Source: Megasphaera vaginalis (ex Bordigoni et al. 2020) (GTDB taxonomy: Bacteria > Bacillota > Negativicutes > Veillonellales > Megasphaeraceae). Taken from it: DNA of 64,000 nt. The position numbers and the translations under genes were made by a program. The stretch is from assembly GCF_900240295.1 (NCBI RefSeq), contig NZ_OEQB01000007.1, forward strand, positions 1 to 64,000. Reading direction: 5' to 3'. The notes beneath the pieces were generated by a model, which saw nothing but the letters and a program-made list of their open reading frames with translations, was not told the DNA's origin and did no database searches. Positions 48,275-57,666 of the stretch are shown here, one piece after another (the first letter of the stretch is position 1; every line of letters begins with the position of its first letter).

Positions 48275-48994
48275 ATGAGATCAAACTGCTGGAAAATATG
48301 CCTTCTTACGTTGACGCTGGCGGCTTCTTCCTGCTTCGCCGCTCCGGCTTTTGCCGAAAACGGTCGTGATGCAGTCGTTAATGTGACGGGCTATGCCGAA
48401 GAACAGGTAAAACCGGACACTGCATACTTGACAATCGGTACGGTAAGCACGGCAAAGGAGGCGGAAAAAGCGCGCCAAGACAATAACCAGACCATGCGTG
48501 AAATAAAGAAGTCCGTCGAAGCCCTGGGCATTGCCGAAACGGACATGAAAACGATGAATTTCACGTTGTCTCCCAATTACGACAATAAAGGACAAAAAAT
48601 TTTGTCTTATACGGTAAATAATATGTTGCAGGTGAAAATTTCCGATTTCGGCATGATTCCCCGCCTGATCACCACAGCCAGTACGTCGGGTGCCAATGAA
48701 ATTCACAGCCTTTACTTTACCAATGAACACGTCGATGCGCTCCGCGCCGAATTGATCAACCAAGCGATCCGTAACGGGCGGCAAGCTGCAGCGGCCGCCG
48801 CGACGGCTGCCGGCAGCCAGCTCGGCGCGATAAAAGAGATTACCGTCAACGGGACTTCGCCGCTATACGAAAATAATTACGCTTCACTGACGGCAGTAGG
48901 GGCCAGCGGAGCCAAGGCAGGCGGTTATACGCCGGTTGAAAGCGGAACGAATACGATCAGAGAAACGGTCAGTCTTGTCTATTATTTGCAATAA
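48275..48994 (+). CDS. Secreted SIMPL-domain (DUF541) protein
   Basis: 239 residues from ATG 48275 (AAAGGAGATG upstream). A signal peptide occupies residues 1-30 (basic start, hydrophobic core CLLTLTLAASS, cleavage near APAFA-EN). The rest is one SIMPL domain: VVNVTGYAEEQVKPDTAYLTIGTVSTAKEAEKARQDNNQ, TMNFTLSPNYD and QVKISDFGMIPRLITTASTSGANEI. Members such as periplasmic YggE are linked to stress protection, without a settled mechanism. In a diderm cell it would be periplasmic. It appears monocistronic and is followed by a terminator. Confidence 0.88.
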   Translation: MRSNCWKICLLTLTLAASSCFAAPAFAENGRDAVVNVTGYAEEQVKPDTAYLTIGTVSTAKEAEKARQDNNQTMREIKKSVEALGIAETDMKTMNFTLSPNYDNKGQKILSYTVNNMLQVKISDFGMIPRLITTASTSGANEIHSLYFTNEHVDALRAELINQAIRNGRQAAAAAATAAGSQLGAIKEITVNGTSPLYENNYASLTAVGASGAKAGGYTPVESGTNTIRETVSLVYYLQ

Positions 48995-49000
48995 AGCAGT

Positions 49001-49028
49001 AAAAAAACCGCCTAAAGGCGGTTTTTTT
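49001..49028. terminator. Bidirectional terminator between the SIMPL gene and rng
   Basis: AAAAAACCGCC, TAAA, GGCGGTTTTTT: a 6-bp GC-rich stem extended by A/T pairs, with runs on both sides. Confidence 0.85.
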
Positions 49029-50469
49029 ATTCCCGATAAGAAAGAATAGAAAAGACTTCACGGTTCGGATGACGGCTCTCTTCCAAATAAATGGTTCGTG
49101 CCAATTCCTGTTCCAACGCGCTTTTCGTTTTTTTATCACTTAACAGAGCCAGAACGTCTTTGTGCGCGCTGACCAACAGGTCGCCGCTGACCAACCGGTG
49201 AGCGACCATATGGCGCAGGCGGCGGACGATCTGTATATAGACGGATTCCGGCGAATAGAGGATGCCGGAACCGCCGCAAATATCGCAAGTTCCGTATTGT
49301 ACCTGCCGCAATCCTTGGCGTGCCTTTTTCCTTGTGATCTCGACCAAATTCAAAGCCGTCATGCCCAAAACACGTGTTTTGGCACTGTCAAAGGACGTTT
49401 CCCGTTCCAAGATGCGGAGGATCTCATCTCGCCGCTCGGCCTTGCTCATATCGATAAAATCAATGATAATGATGCCGCCGATATCGCGAAGACGCAACTG
49501 TCGGGCAATTTCAACGGCCGCTTCTTTATTGACGAAAAAGATGGTTTCTTCAAGGGTGCTGTTGCCTGTATACTTACCGCTGTTGACATCAATGACGGTC
49601 AACGCTTCCGTATGATCAAAGATCAGCGTGCCGCCCGAAGGAAGCGCTACCTGACGGTCCATCAGCCGGTGCAGTTCTGCCTCAATATCGTACTTTTCAA
49701 AAAGCGGCGTCTCCTCCCGATACCAGGAAAGACAACTGCGCTGCATCGTCTCGTTATCGGAAAACACCTGGCATACTCGTTCATAACTGTCTTTGTCGTC
49801 AATGATGATCTGTTTCACATCGTGCGTAAAATAATCGCGCACCATGCGCATGACCAAATCGGCTTCCCGATAAAGGAGTTTCGGTTTTTTTGCCAGTTTG
49901 TAACGTTCCTGTATACTGGACCATGAGCCTAAAAGATAGCGAATATCCGCAAGCAGCTCCGCCTCTGAAACGCCCTTGGCAACGGTGCGGATAATCAGCC
50001 CCATGCCGGTTGGCTTAACCGCTGCCGTAATGCGGCGCAATCGATCGCGTTCACCTTCATCGCGAATCTTCTTCGAAACGCCGATATAATCCACTGTCGG
50101 CATGAGTACGGCATAGCGTCCGGCAATGCTGACATTAGCCGTCACCTTGGCGCCTTTCATTGCTTGCTCTTCTTTGATGACCTGAACGAGAATGCTCTGT
50201 CCGACGGAAAGATGGGTTTGCTGTATTTCCTCCTTCGTTGCCGCCCGGGGAAAAAGATCGCCTAAATACAGAAAGGCGTTCTTTTTCCTGCCGATATTAA
50301 CGAAAGTGGCCTGCATGGCCGGCAGGATATTCTGAATGACGCCTTTATAGATGTGATTGACAATATGGGTTTCATCGTGACGTTCAACGGAAAAATCCCG
50401 CAAACGGCCGTCTTCGATTACGGCCATTCGCGTTTCTTCCGGTATGACATTGGCAAGTAATATTTTCAC
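49027..50469 (-). CDS. rng: Ribonuclease G/E family endoribonuclease
   Basis: 480 residues from a GTG start at 50469 (GGGAGGTG upstream), giving VKILLANVIPEETRMAVIEDG. The S1-like RNA-binding domain lies at ~35-120 (HIVNHIYKGVIQNILPAMQATFVNIGRKKNAFLYLGDL), followed by the DNase I-like catalytic core with Asp residues in VIDVNSGKY and IIIIDFIDM, and the zinc link CDICGGSG. The length matches RNase G rather than the longer RNase E with its scaffold tail. It processes rRNA and mRNA. It is the last gene of the cell-shape operon, a position where rng often occurs. Confidence 0.95.
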   Translation of the reverse strand: MKILLANVIPEETRMAVIEDGRLRDFSVERHDETHIVNHIYKGVIQNILPAMQATFVNIGRKKNAFLYLGDLFPRAATKEEIQQTHLSVGQSILVQVIKEEQAMKGAKVTANVSIAGRYAVLMPTVDYIGVSKKIRDEGERDRLRRITAAVKPTGMGLIIRTVAKGVSEAELLADIRYLLGSWSSIQERYKLAKKPKLLYREADLVMRMVRDYFTHDVKQIIIDDKDSYERVCQVFSDNETMQRSCLSWYREETPLFEKYDIEAELHRLMDRQVALPSGGTLIFDHTEALTVIDVNSGKYTGNSTLEETIFFVNKEAAVEIARQLRLRDIGGIIIIDFIDMSKAERRDEILRILERETSFDSAKTRVLGMTALNLVEITRKKARQGLRQVQYGTCDICGGSGILYSPESVYIQIVRRLRHMVAHRLVSGDLLVSAHKDVLALLSDKKTKSALEQELARTIYLEESRHPNREVFSILSYRE

Positions 50470-50492
50470 AGACGGCACCTCCCGAAAAACGG

Positions 50493-51197
50493 TCAAATAG
50501 AAAATAACGAATAATTAACGCCCTTTTCGCGATGGTATAACGCCGTCCTTCTGGCCAGCATCAACTCTTTATCGATGGGAAAGGAAAACTTTTCCGCCAG
50601 TAATTCCCATACCTGCAGCGGTTTTATAGCGCCCTTTTCCGTTTGCAGCACGGCAAAACGGAGAAAGAGCCGCTCCCCTTCCATCCGGCCCTGCAGCGGC
50701 TCGATAAGATGCTCTTTTACGTTGATCGTACGCGTTTTATGCGATTTCGGCGATACCTTTTCATAGGTGACCGAGTCAAGGTGATTGAATGTCGCCAGCA
50801 ATTGTGTCAATTCCGCTGTCGCGACGGGCCGCGTCAGCGGTCCCTGTACTTCGTAAACGGCATAATTGGCCATGGCCATCAACTTCGGCGCCTTGGCATC
50901 CATGTAAGCGCCGTCAAGAACGGCAAAACCGTCCGGCGCCTGCTCGTTCATGCGTCGGACGACATCAGCCGCAGCGCATTCCTCCAGCAGCTCCATATCC
51001 ATGTATTCCGTATCGGCGGAAACGCCGACACCGAGGGCCGAGGCGAAATTGATCTTCATATGCGGATTGAAACCTTCCGAATAAGCGACAGGAAGAGCGG
51101 CGCGAATAATGATCAGGCGCACGACGCGGGCAAAGTCCAAATGAGAAAGGAATTGCAGCGCACCGTCCTTTTTAATAGCTAAACGTAGTTTTGCCAT
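50493..51197 (-). CDS. TIGR03936/DUF2344 protein, partner of the radical SAM gene
   Basis: 234 residues from ATG 51197. The start (KLRLAIKKDGALQFLSHLDFARVVRLIIIRAALPVAYSEGFNPHMKINFASALGVGVSAD) is the signature of the TIGR03936 radical-SAM-linked family. The gene overlaps the end of the radical SAM gene by 26 bp; in other species the two are fused or adjacent. The domain resembles an RNA-modification accessory part and is next to rng, so an RNA substrate is plausible. Function is not established. Confidence 0.9.
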   Translation of the reverse strand: MAKLRLAIKKDGALQFLSHLDFARVVRLIIIRAALPVAYSEGFNPHMKINFASALGVGVSADTEYMDMELLEECAAADVVRRMNEQAPDGFAVLDGAYMDAKAPKLMAMANYAVYEVQGPLTRPVATAELTQLLATFNHLDSVTYEKVSPKSHKTRTINVKEHLIEPLQGRMEGERLFLRFAVLQTEKGAIKPLQVWELLAEKFSFPIDKELMLARRTALYHREKGVNYSLFSI

Positions 51198-53061
51198 GAC
51201 CGGCACCTTCTTTCCAATCGATAATCTGAACGCCGGCATGGGTACAGACTCCGCAGCCTGTGCAGCGTTCACGTCGACAATCATGCGTCAGTTCGCCGTT
51301 CATGGCTTTGCGCCATTCATTTTGCAAAAAAGCTTTAGCGGCGCCGTTCGTCAAATGATCCCACGGTAAGGGCTCATCGAGGCGGCGCTGCCGGGCAGCA
51401 AAATAATCGATGTCGACGCCGGCCCTGTCAAAGGCTTGCAGCCAACGCTCATAATCGAATAATTCCGTCCAGCCGTCGAACTTGCAGCCCAGCTTCCAGG
51501 CCTCGTAAAGAACCGGACCGAGCCGGCGGTCGCCACGGGCGAAGGCCGCCTCCAAACGGCCGGTCTTGGCGTCGTGATAATGATAGGATATATGCTTGTC
51601 ACGAATCAGCGATTTGAGGTATTCTTGCTTGCGCCGGATCTCTTCAACGGAACACTGGCCGGCCCATTGAAAAGCGGAGTGGGATTTGGGCACAAAGCTG
51701 GAAACGGAAACCGTCACCTTCCCGTTATTCTTTCGAGTCACGCGACGATAGAGATTCAGCACCGTATAAGCCAAATCGGCAATACCTGCCAAGTCTTCGT
51801 CCGTTTCCGTCGGCAGACCCATCATAAAGTACAGTTTTACTGTCGACCAACCGTTTTGAAACGCGTTTTCGCAGGCTTTCAGCAAGTCCTCTTCCGTTAC
51901 CCCTTTATTGATAACATCCCGCAGTCGCTGTGATCCGGCTTCCGGCGCGAAAGTCAAGCCGCTTTTCCGCACTTGCTGTACTTTTTTGGCAATGTCGACA
52001 GAAAAGCTGTCTACACGTAAAGACGGCAGACTAACGCTGACCTTCTGATCCTTGAACGCATCCAGGAGCAGATCGACGAGTTCGGACAGACAGGAGTAAT
52101 CGGCCGAACTAAGACTCATTAAAGATATTTCGTCATAACCGGAGTTGGCAATGATCTCTTTGGCAATGGCCACCAAGCGCTGCGGCGTTTTCTCGCGTAC
52201 CGGCCGGTAGAGCATGCCGGCCTGACAAAAACGGCAGCCTCTGCTGCAGCCGCGGAAAAGCTCCAGGACAGCGCGGTTGTGAACGATATCGATATTGGGA
52301 ACGAGCGGTTTTGTCGGATAAAAAACATTCTCTTCATCGGCAATGACACATTTTTCAATCGTCTGCGGCACTCCCTGCTCAGTAGGCACCAACGCTTTGA
52401 AATGACCGCCGGCATCGTATTCGTCCCGATAAAAAGCGGGGACGTAATTTCCTTTTTGCCGGGCCAATATCTTCAGCAAGCCTTTTTTTCCGCCTTTTTT
52501 CCCTCCCTGCTTCCAGGCGATGATCGTATCGGCCAGGAGCTGCACGGATTCTTCCGATTCACCGATGCAGAAGAGATCTACGTAATCGGCAAGCGGCTCG
52601 GCGTTATAAGCACAAGGACCGCCAGCGGCGATAAGCGGCACGTCGTCGCCTCTGTCCTTGGAAAAAAGCGGAATCCCCGCCAGATCGAGCATATTTAAAA
52701 TATTGGTAAAACTCATTTCATACTGCAAGGTAAAACCTACCAGATCAAAATCGCGGACAGCCGTTTTCGTTTCCAGCGAATACAGCGGATAGCCTTTTTC
52801 CCGCATCAGGGCTTCCATATCGGGCCACGGCGCGTAAACGCGTTCCGCTGCCGTATCCGGCCGCTCATTCAACAGTGCGTAAAGAATCCGCAGGCCCAAA
52901 TGGCTCATGGCTACTTCATAGACGTCGGGAAAACAATAAGCCACAGTCAGGGAGACCTGACTGTGATCTTTGACAACACTGTTCCATTCTCCGCCGACAT
53001 ACCGCGCCGGCTTTGTAACCTTGCTCAAGAGAATCGGATCTATTACTACCTTCTGGGACAC
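51172..53061 (-). CDS. TIGR03960-family radical SAM protein
   Basis: 629 residues from a GTG start at 53061, chosen because GAGGAG lies eight bases before it (an upstream GTG is too close). An N-terminal B12-binding-like segment precedes the radical SAM domain, whose CxxxCxxC reads CSRGCRFCQAG near residue 260. FAPEAGSQRLRDVINKG and KLYFMMGLPTETDEDL are typical of the family. The C-terminus carries a further Cys cluster (CRRERCTGCGVC) that may bind a second iron-sulfur cluster. It is coupled to the TIGR03936 partner. The modified substrate is unknown. Confidence 0.9.
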   Translation of the reverse strand: MSQKVVIDPILLSKVTKPARYVGGEWNSVVKDHSQVSLTVAYCFPDVYEVAMSHLGLRILYALLNERPDTAAERVYAPWPDMEALMREKGYPLYSLETKTAVRDFDLVGFTLQYEMSFTNILNMLDLAGIPLFSKDRGDDVPLIAAGGPCAYNAEPLADYVDLFCIGESEESVQLLADTIIAWKQGGKKGGKKGLLKILARQKGNYVPAFYRDEYDAGGHFKALVPTEQGVPQTIEKCVIADEENVFYPTKPLVPNIDIVHNRAVLELFRGCSRGCRFCQAGMLYRPVREKTPQRLVAIAKEIIANSGYDEISLMSLSSADYSCLSELVDLLLDAFKDQKVSVSLPSLRVDSFSVDIAKKVQQVRKSGLTFAPEAGSQRLRDVINKGVTEEDLLKACENAFQNGWSTVKLYFMMGLPTETDEDLAGIADLAYTVLNLYRRVTRKNNGKVTVSVSSFVPKSHSAFQWAGQCSVEEIRRKQEYLKSLIRDKHISYHYHDAKTGRLEAAFARGDRRLGPVLYEAWKLGCKFDGWTELFDYERWLQAFDRAGVDIDYFAARQRRLDEPLPWDHLTNGAAKAFLQNEWRKAMNGELTHDCRRERCTGCGVCTHAGVQIIDWKEGAGHGKTTFSY

Positions 53062-53074
53062 GAAGTTCACTCCT

Positions 53075-54178
53075 CTATAAAAAGATCATCTTTTGCTGGT
53101 GCATGTAAATATTCAACAAAAGGCCCAAGCCCATCATATTTGTCGTCAGCGCACTGACGCCGTAACTCATGAAGGGCAGCGGAATGCCCGTAACGGGCAT
53201 GATGCCGCAGGTCATGCCGACGTTGACGAGTATCTGGAAAGACCACATGGCGATAATGCCCGTCGCCAGCAACATGCCGAAGCTGTCCTTGCAGTCCTTC
53301 GCCGTCAGCAGGGCTCGGTAAATCAGAATGAAGTATAAAAAAAGGATAAAGAAACAGCCAAGAAAACCGAGTTCTTCACCGATAACGGAGAAAATGAAAT
53401 CCGTATGATTTTCAGGCAAAAAATTCAGTTGGCTCTGCGTCCCTTGAAATATTCCCTTGCCGAAGAGCAGGCCCGAACCGATGGCAATTTTCGACTGAAT
53501 AATGTGATAGCCTGCGCCGAAAGGATCGACATTGGGGTCAAGAAAGACCATGATCCGCGATTTCTGATAATCTTTCATAAAGAACCAACCGACGGGAGCT
53601 AAAATCAAAGCGGCAATGCCAACGCGGCGCAGCAACGCGAGATTGATGTTAGCAATAAAAAGCATGCCCAGTGAAATGGCCAAAAACACGAGACTCGTTC
53701 CCAGATCGGGCTGCTTCAGTACCAACAAAAAAGGAATTCCTACGAATAAGGCGATCGGAAAAATATCACGGACCGTATTCAACTTGTTTACCTTATCGGA
53801 CAATACGGCGGCCAGGCAGATGATCATGATCAACTTTGAAAATTCTGACGGCTGAAGCGTAATCGGGCCGACCTGTATCCAACGTTGGGCGCCGAGCGCA
53901 GATGTGCCGACGAACATGACGGCAACGAGCATGAGCAGATTGATGATGTACAGCGGTTTATGGAAACGCTTCAACTGCATGTAGTCGAAACGGGCGAAAA
54001 ACAGAATCAGCAATAAGTTAATGATAAAGGCGACGCCCTGTTTGATGACGAAGTCGTAGTTAAACGCGCCTTTATTAATGTGCGTCGCGCTGCCGATAAT
54101 GGTAAGGCTGATCGCGACGATTAAAACGCAGACGACAAGGAGGACCTTATCCAAATGCTTCCATTCTCTTTTAAACAT
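53075..54178 (-). CDS. rodA: RodA, elongation peptidoglycan glycosyltransferase
   Basis: 367 residues from ATG 54178 (AGGAG upstream). A SEDS-family polytopic membrane protein with about ten spans that polymerises lipid II during cell elongation. Characteristic segments are PITLQPSEFSKLIMII, LKQPDLGTSLVFLAI, LPENHTDFIFSVIGEELGFLG and GIPLPFMSYGVSALTTNM. It works with PBP2 (mrdA) and the MreBCD complex, all encoded in the same operon. Confidence 0.96.
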   Translation of the reverse strand: MFKREWKHLDKVLLVVCVLIVAISLTIIGSATHINKGAFNYDFVIKQGVAFIINLLLILFFARFDYMQLKRFHKPLYIINLLMLVAVMFVGTSALGAQRWIQVGPITLQPSEFSKLIMIICLAAVLSDKVNKLNTVRDIFPIALFVGIPFLLVLKQPDLGTSLVFLAISLGMLFIANINLALLRRVGIAALILAPVGWFFMKDYQKSRIMVFLDPNVDPFGAGYHIIQSKIAIGSGLLFGKGIFQGTQSQLNFLPENHTDFIFSVIGEELGFLGCFFILFLYFILIYRALLTAKDCKDSFGMLLATGIIAMWSFQILVNVGMTCGIMPVTGIPLPFMSYGVSALTTNMMGLGLLLNIYMHQQKMIFL

Positions 54179-54187
54179 ACGCAACTC

Positions 54188-55240
54188 CTATCGACGGAAA
54201 TGCCGCCATTGTCTTGATTCCGAACGACGGCGGCGCAGTGACAGGCCGCCGCGTTCGCCTTCTTGCCGGGATTCCCGTAGCGCTGCTGTGCGACGCGGCG
54301 CCTCGAGCCGGCCGGCGTTTTCCGGCTCTGCCGACGTCTTACCTGTTTCCGTTTCTGCTGCTACTGCCGCCGGCGGCAGATTTTCCGCGACCCGTTTCAA
54401 TTCGGCGTCGGCCAATGCCCAGATCCGATTCATTTCCGCGATTTCTTCCTGCGTAATTGCCGCGTTATCGCCGGCAAGCTCTTCTCCGTCGCAAGGCAAC
54501 AACGTTTTCAGATACGTCAGATCAGGTATGCGCCCCTGTGTAATATACGCCGTCGTTTCTTCCATGGCCCGGAAAAACGAATTGGCCGCAGGCACCTCCA
54601 ACAAGGCGCCGCTTTGAACTGCCTCATGCAACTCGTCATCATGAGGCAGTAATCCGGCAATCCGTTCCGGATTTAAAACGTCGTTCATCTTATCGATAGT
54701 AACGAAGCCTCGTGTATTGCCGTAAAAATTATTGAAGAGAACGTCGTAATTAAATTGTTTATGCTTATTGCAAAACTGCATGACGCGGGAAGCGTCGCGC
54801 ATGGATGCCCACGTCGGCTCAATGATGAAAAAGAGCCGGTCGGCAATGGCTACGGAGTTTTTGTATGCCCGGTCACGACCGGGCGGACAATCGAGAAGCG
54901 TATAATCATAGCTCTCGGACAAAGACTCGACGGCGTATTGAAAAGACGGCACATCTACTTTAGCCCAGGTATGCTGTTGGCTGGCTGCCAGAAAATCAAG
55001 TCCTTCAGCTACGCTGATCAACGCTTCCTCCCGTCTGCAGCGTTGCTTGATCAGGTCGGAGATGTCAAAAAAAACACTGTCCTGCACACCGAAAGTCAGA
55101 TCCAGATTGCGCAGACCCATATCGGCATCAATGGCCAGCACCGTAAAACCCTGCCGCTGCAGGGAAACGGCCAGAGAAGCAGTGCATAAAGTTTTACCGA
55201 CGCCGCCTTTGCCGGAAGCAAGGGCAATAATAGTAGACAT
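54188..55240 (-). CDS. MinD-like ATPase with Arg-rich C-terminal tail
   Basis: 350 residues. The deviant Walker A GKGGVGKT is at ~10-17, switch I and A' lie in AIDADMGLRNLDLTFGVQDSVFFDISDLI, and switch II is LLDCPPGRD. These match MinD more closely than ParA. The membrane-targeting helix normally at the C-terminus of MinD (~270 residues) is not evident. Instead the protein continues about 80 residues: an acidic helix, then an Arg/Glu/Ser-rich low-complexity tail (GGLSLRRRRSESRQWRHFRR). No minC or minE lies nearby. It sits between mrdA and rodA, so it probably positions the wall-synthesis or division machinery. Calling it true MinD is uncertain. Confidence 0.75.
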   Translation of the reverse strand: MSTIIALASGKGGVGKTLCTASLAVSLQRQGFTVLAIDADMGLRNLDLTFGVQDSVFFDISDLIKQRCRREEALISVAEGLDFLAASQQHTWAKVDVPSFQYAVESLSESYDYTLLDCPPGRDRAYKNSVAIADRLFFIIEPTWASMRDASRVMQFCNKHKQFNYDVLFNNFYGNTRGFVTIDKMNDVLNPERIAGLLPHDDELHEAVQSGALLEVPAANSFFRAMEETTAYITQGRIPDLTYLKTLLPCDGEELAGDNAAITQEEIAEMNRIWALADAELKRVAENLPPAAVAAETETGKTSAEPENAGRLEAPRRTAALRESRQEGERGGLSLRRRRSESRQWRHFRR

Positions 55241-55269
55241 GACAAAACTCCTTTCCCTTTTCAGCCCAA

Positions 55270-57135
55270 TTATTCTCCATCGGCCGCACCGGCCGTTTTT
55301 TTCTCTTTGCCGTCATCGGCGCCGCTTTCCTTTACCGCCTTGTCCGCGTAAGGGCCAATACGGAAAAACTCTTCCAGCATCGATTTGACGATAGGACCTG
55401 CCGTACTGGCGCCGAAGCCGCCCTGTTCGACCAAAACGGCAATGACGATGCGCGGATGATCATAAGGGGCATACGCTACAAACCACGCGTGGTCAGTACC
55501 GCTGAAGTTTTCAGCCGTACCGGTTTTGCCGGCTACCTGCACGGGGAAACCGGCAAACAGTGCGCCTGCCGTACCCGATTCTTCCGCAACATTACGCATG
55601 CCTTCGCGAACCAGATCGAGCGTCGATTTCGAGACGCTGAGCGTACCGACTTGTTCCGGCGCAAACACCTTATAAGGCGTGCCGTCCAAATTGTCTATCC
55701 GGCTGACGATAAACGGTTTATACTGAATACCGCCGTTGGCGACTTCACCGATGATCATCGCCGCCTGCAAAGGCGTGACGAGCTGAAATCCCTGTCCAAT
55801 AGCCGAGTTGAAGGTATCGCCCAAATACCAGTCCTGATTGAACGTTTTTGTCTTGTAGTCTTCGCTGGCAATCAATCCGGACGCTTCGCCGCGCAGCGCG
55901 ATACCCGTCTTTTGACCCATGCCGAACATTTTGGCATATTCGGAAAGCTTATCGATACCGACACGACGCCCTAGTTCATAAAAAAACACGTTATCCGACT
56001 TTGCCAGCGCTTCCGTAAAATTCAGCCACCCCAACGCTTCGCCGCCGGCATTCCGCATATCGACAAGCCAGTGGCGGCCGGAGTCGTAGATTTTTTCGTC
56101 AGGCGTGATTTTTTTCAGCTCCAGTGCTGCCGTACCGGTAATAATCTTGAAAGTCGATCCCGGCGGATATTCACCGGAAATGACTCGGTTCTCCATGGGA
56201 TGAGCGGGATTATTATTGATCTGTGCCCATTCGGCTTCGGTAATGCCCCGCGTAAACAGATTCGGATTATACGTCGGTCGGCTGGCCATCGCCAGGACGG
56301 CGCCCGTATTCGGATCAATGGCGACGGCGGCAATCCCGCTTTTGCCGACACCGTTGGCAAGTTGTACATCCATCGCTGCTTCCAACGCTTTCTGCAGATC
56401 CAGATCAAGGGTCAAGTGAATATTTCTACCGGAAACGGGATTCTGTCGTTCCAATTCCTTCACCGGACTGCCCGTAGCATCGACTTCCACCTGTCGGCTG
56501 CCGTCCTTGCCGCGCAGCAAATCATCGTAATAACTTTCCAGACCGGCGCGACCGATCTGCGTAAGAGAGGAAACCCCTTCCGCTCCCTGCAACCGCTGTG
56601 CTTCTTCTTCGTTGATCTGACCGACATAACCGAAAACCTGCGCGCTCATACCGTTGTACGGATAATACCGAATGGGCTGGACGTCGACGGATATGCCGGG
56701 AAGCTCGTTCCGCCGCTCTTCGATCTTGGTTACGATATCCTGCGTCAAATCGGCCGCCAAAACCGTCGGTACGTAGGAATTTTTCACTTTTTCCACTTTA
56801 TCGCGAATCTGGCTTTCCGGGACTGCCAGCAGCGAGGCCAGGGCTCTGATCTCCCCGTCGGTCATACCGCCGTGCGCCGGCACATAGGTTACCATAAAAC
56901 TGGGCCGCGACCCGACCAGAATTTCGCCGTTGCGGTCATACATGACGCCGCGCATGGCGGCGATAGGAATAGAGCGCAGCCTGTTACCTTCGGCCAGAGA
57001 GTGGTAATAGTTGCCGGCAAAAAGCTGCAAATAAACCAGGCGGAAAATCAACAGGGAAAAAATACCGATGATGATCCAATAAAGATAGCGAAAGCGGCCA
57101 TCGTCATTCTTTTTTTTCATTAATGCTTCCAGCAT
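55270..57135 (-). CDS. mrdA: Penicillin-binding protein 2 (elongasome transpeptidase)
   Basis: 621 residues. One N-terminal membrane span (residues ~18-38) is followed by a class B PBP dimerisation domain (GMRGVMYDRNGEILVGSRPSF) and a transpeptidase domain. Its motifs are SxxK in YPPGSTFKI (near residue 327), SxN in AKSDNVFFYELG and KTGT in AGKTGTAENFSG (near 535). The tail is acidic. GGGGAG precedes ATG 57135. It crosslinks peptidoglycan made by RodA. It is placed between mreD and the MinD-like gene. Confidence 0.95.
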   Translation of the reverse strand: MLEALMKKKNDDGRFRYLYWIIIGIFSLLIFRLVYLQLFAGNYYHSLAEGNRLRSIPIAAMRGVMYDRNGEILVGSRPSFMVTYVPAHGGMTDGEIRALASLLAVPESQIRDKVEKVKNSYVPTVLAADLTQDIVTKIEERRNELPGISVDVQPIRYYPYNGMSAQVFGYVGQINEEEAQRLQGAEGVSSLTQIGRAGLESYYDDLLRGKDGSRQVEVDATGSPVKELERQNPVSGRNIHLTLDLDLQKALEAAMDVQLANGVGKSGIAAVAIDPNTGAVLAMASRPTYNPNLFTRGITEAEWAQINNNPAHPMENRVISGEYPPGSTFKIITGTAALELKKITPDEKIYDSGRHWLVDMRNAGGEALGWLNFTEALAKSDNVFFYELGRRVGIDKLSEYAKMFGMGQKTGIALRGEASGLIASEDYKTKTFNQDWYLGDTFNSAIGQGFQLVTPLQAAMIIGEVANGGIQYKPFIVSRIDNLDGTPYKVFAPEQVGTLSVSKSTLDLVREGMRNVAEESGTAGALFAGFPVQVAGKTGTAENFSGTDHAWFVAYAPYDHPRIVIAVLVEQGGFGASTAGPIVKSMLEEFFRIGPYADKAVKESGADDGKEKKTAGAADGE

Positions 57136-57156
57136 GATGTACTACTCCCCACTACG

Positions 57157-57666
57157 CTATCGATAAGTCATAAATCCATAGGAAAAGGTATCTTCACGGC
57201 GAAGCCTACTGATGATGAAATGGACGGGTAATGCCAAAATCCCGTGATAAAGGAGCATGGGAACCGTGTAATACGTCAAATAAACGACACTGTCGATGAA
57301 TTGGCCGGAAAACCATAGCACCATACAGGTCAGTACCAAGGTCAATTCCGTTGCTCCCAGTGCCAGGAGCAGAATCAGCACATACTGATTTCGTTCAATA
57401 CTCCTGCCGATCTTACTGCATACTAAAGCGATGATCAGATACGGCAGCAGATGAATGCCGAAAAAATTACCGATGACCACATCTTGGCCAATACCTCCCA
57501 TGAGAGCCGCAATGATACCGATACGCTGGCCGTGACAAAGGGCCGTTAAAATGACGGCCAAACCGATCAGATTAGGCTGCGTCGTACCGTTGAAAAGCAG
57601 GGGAATAACCGTGCTTTGCAAGATAAAGACGATAATGATTGTCAACAGGCATTTTCCCTTCTTCAT
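57157..57666 (-). CDS. mreD: MreD, rod-shape membrane protein
   Basis: 169 residues, almost entirely hydrophobic, with about five membrane segments. KCLLTIIIVFILQSTVIPLLF at the start and GIIAALMGGIGQDVVIGNFFGIHLLPYLIIALVC in the middle are typical of MreD. Its ATG overlaps the mreC stop by 4 bp. It joins MreC to the inner-membrane elongasome. Confidence 0.92.
   Translation of the reverse strand: MKKGKCLLTIIIVFILQSTVIPLLFNGTTQPNLIGLAVILTALCHGQRIGIIAALMGGIGQDVVIGNFFGIHLLPYLIIALVCSKIGRSIERNQYVLILLLALGATELTLVLTCMVLWFSGQFIDSVVYLTYYTVPMLLYHGILALPVHFIISRLRREDTFSYGFMTYR

Noticed and set aside
56071-57123. Long open frame antisense to mrdA (about 350 codons)
   Set aside because: Entirely opposite the penicillin-binding protein gene, with no start signal and no domain pattern.
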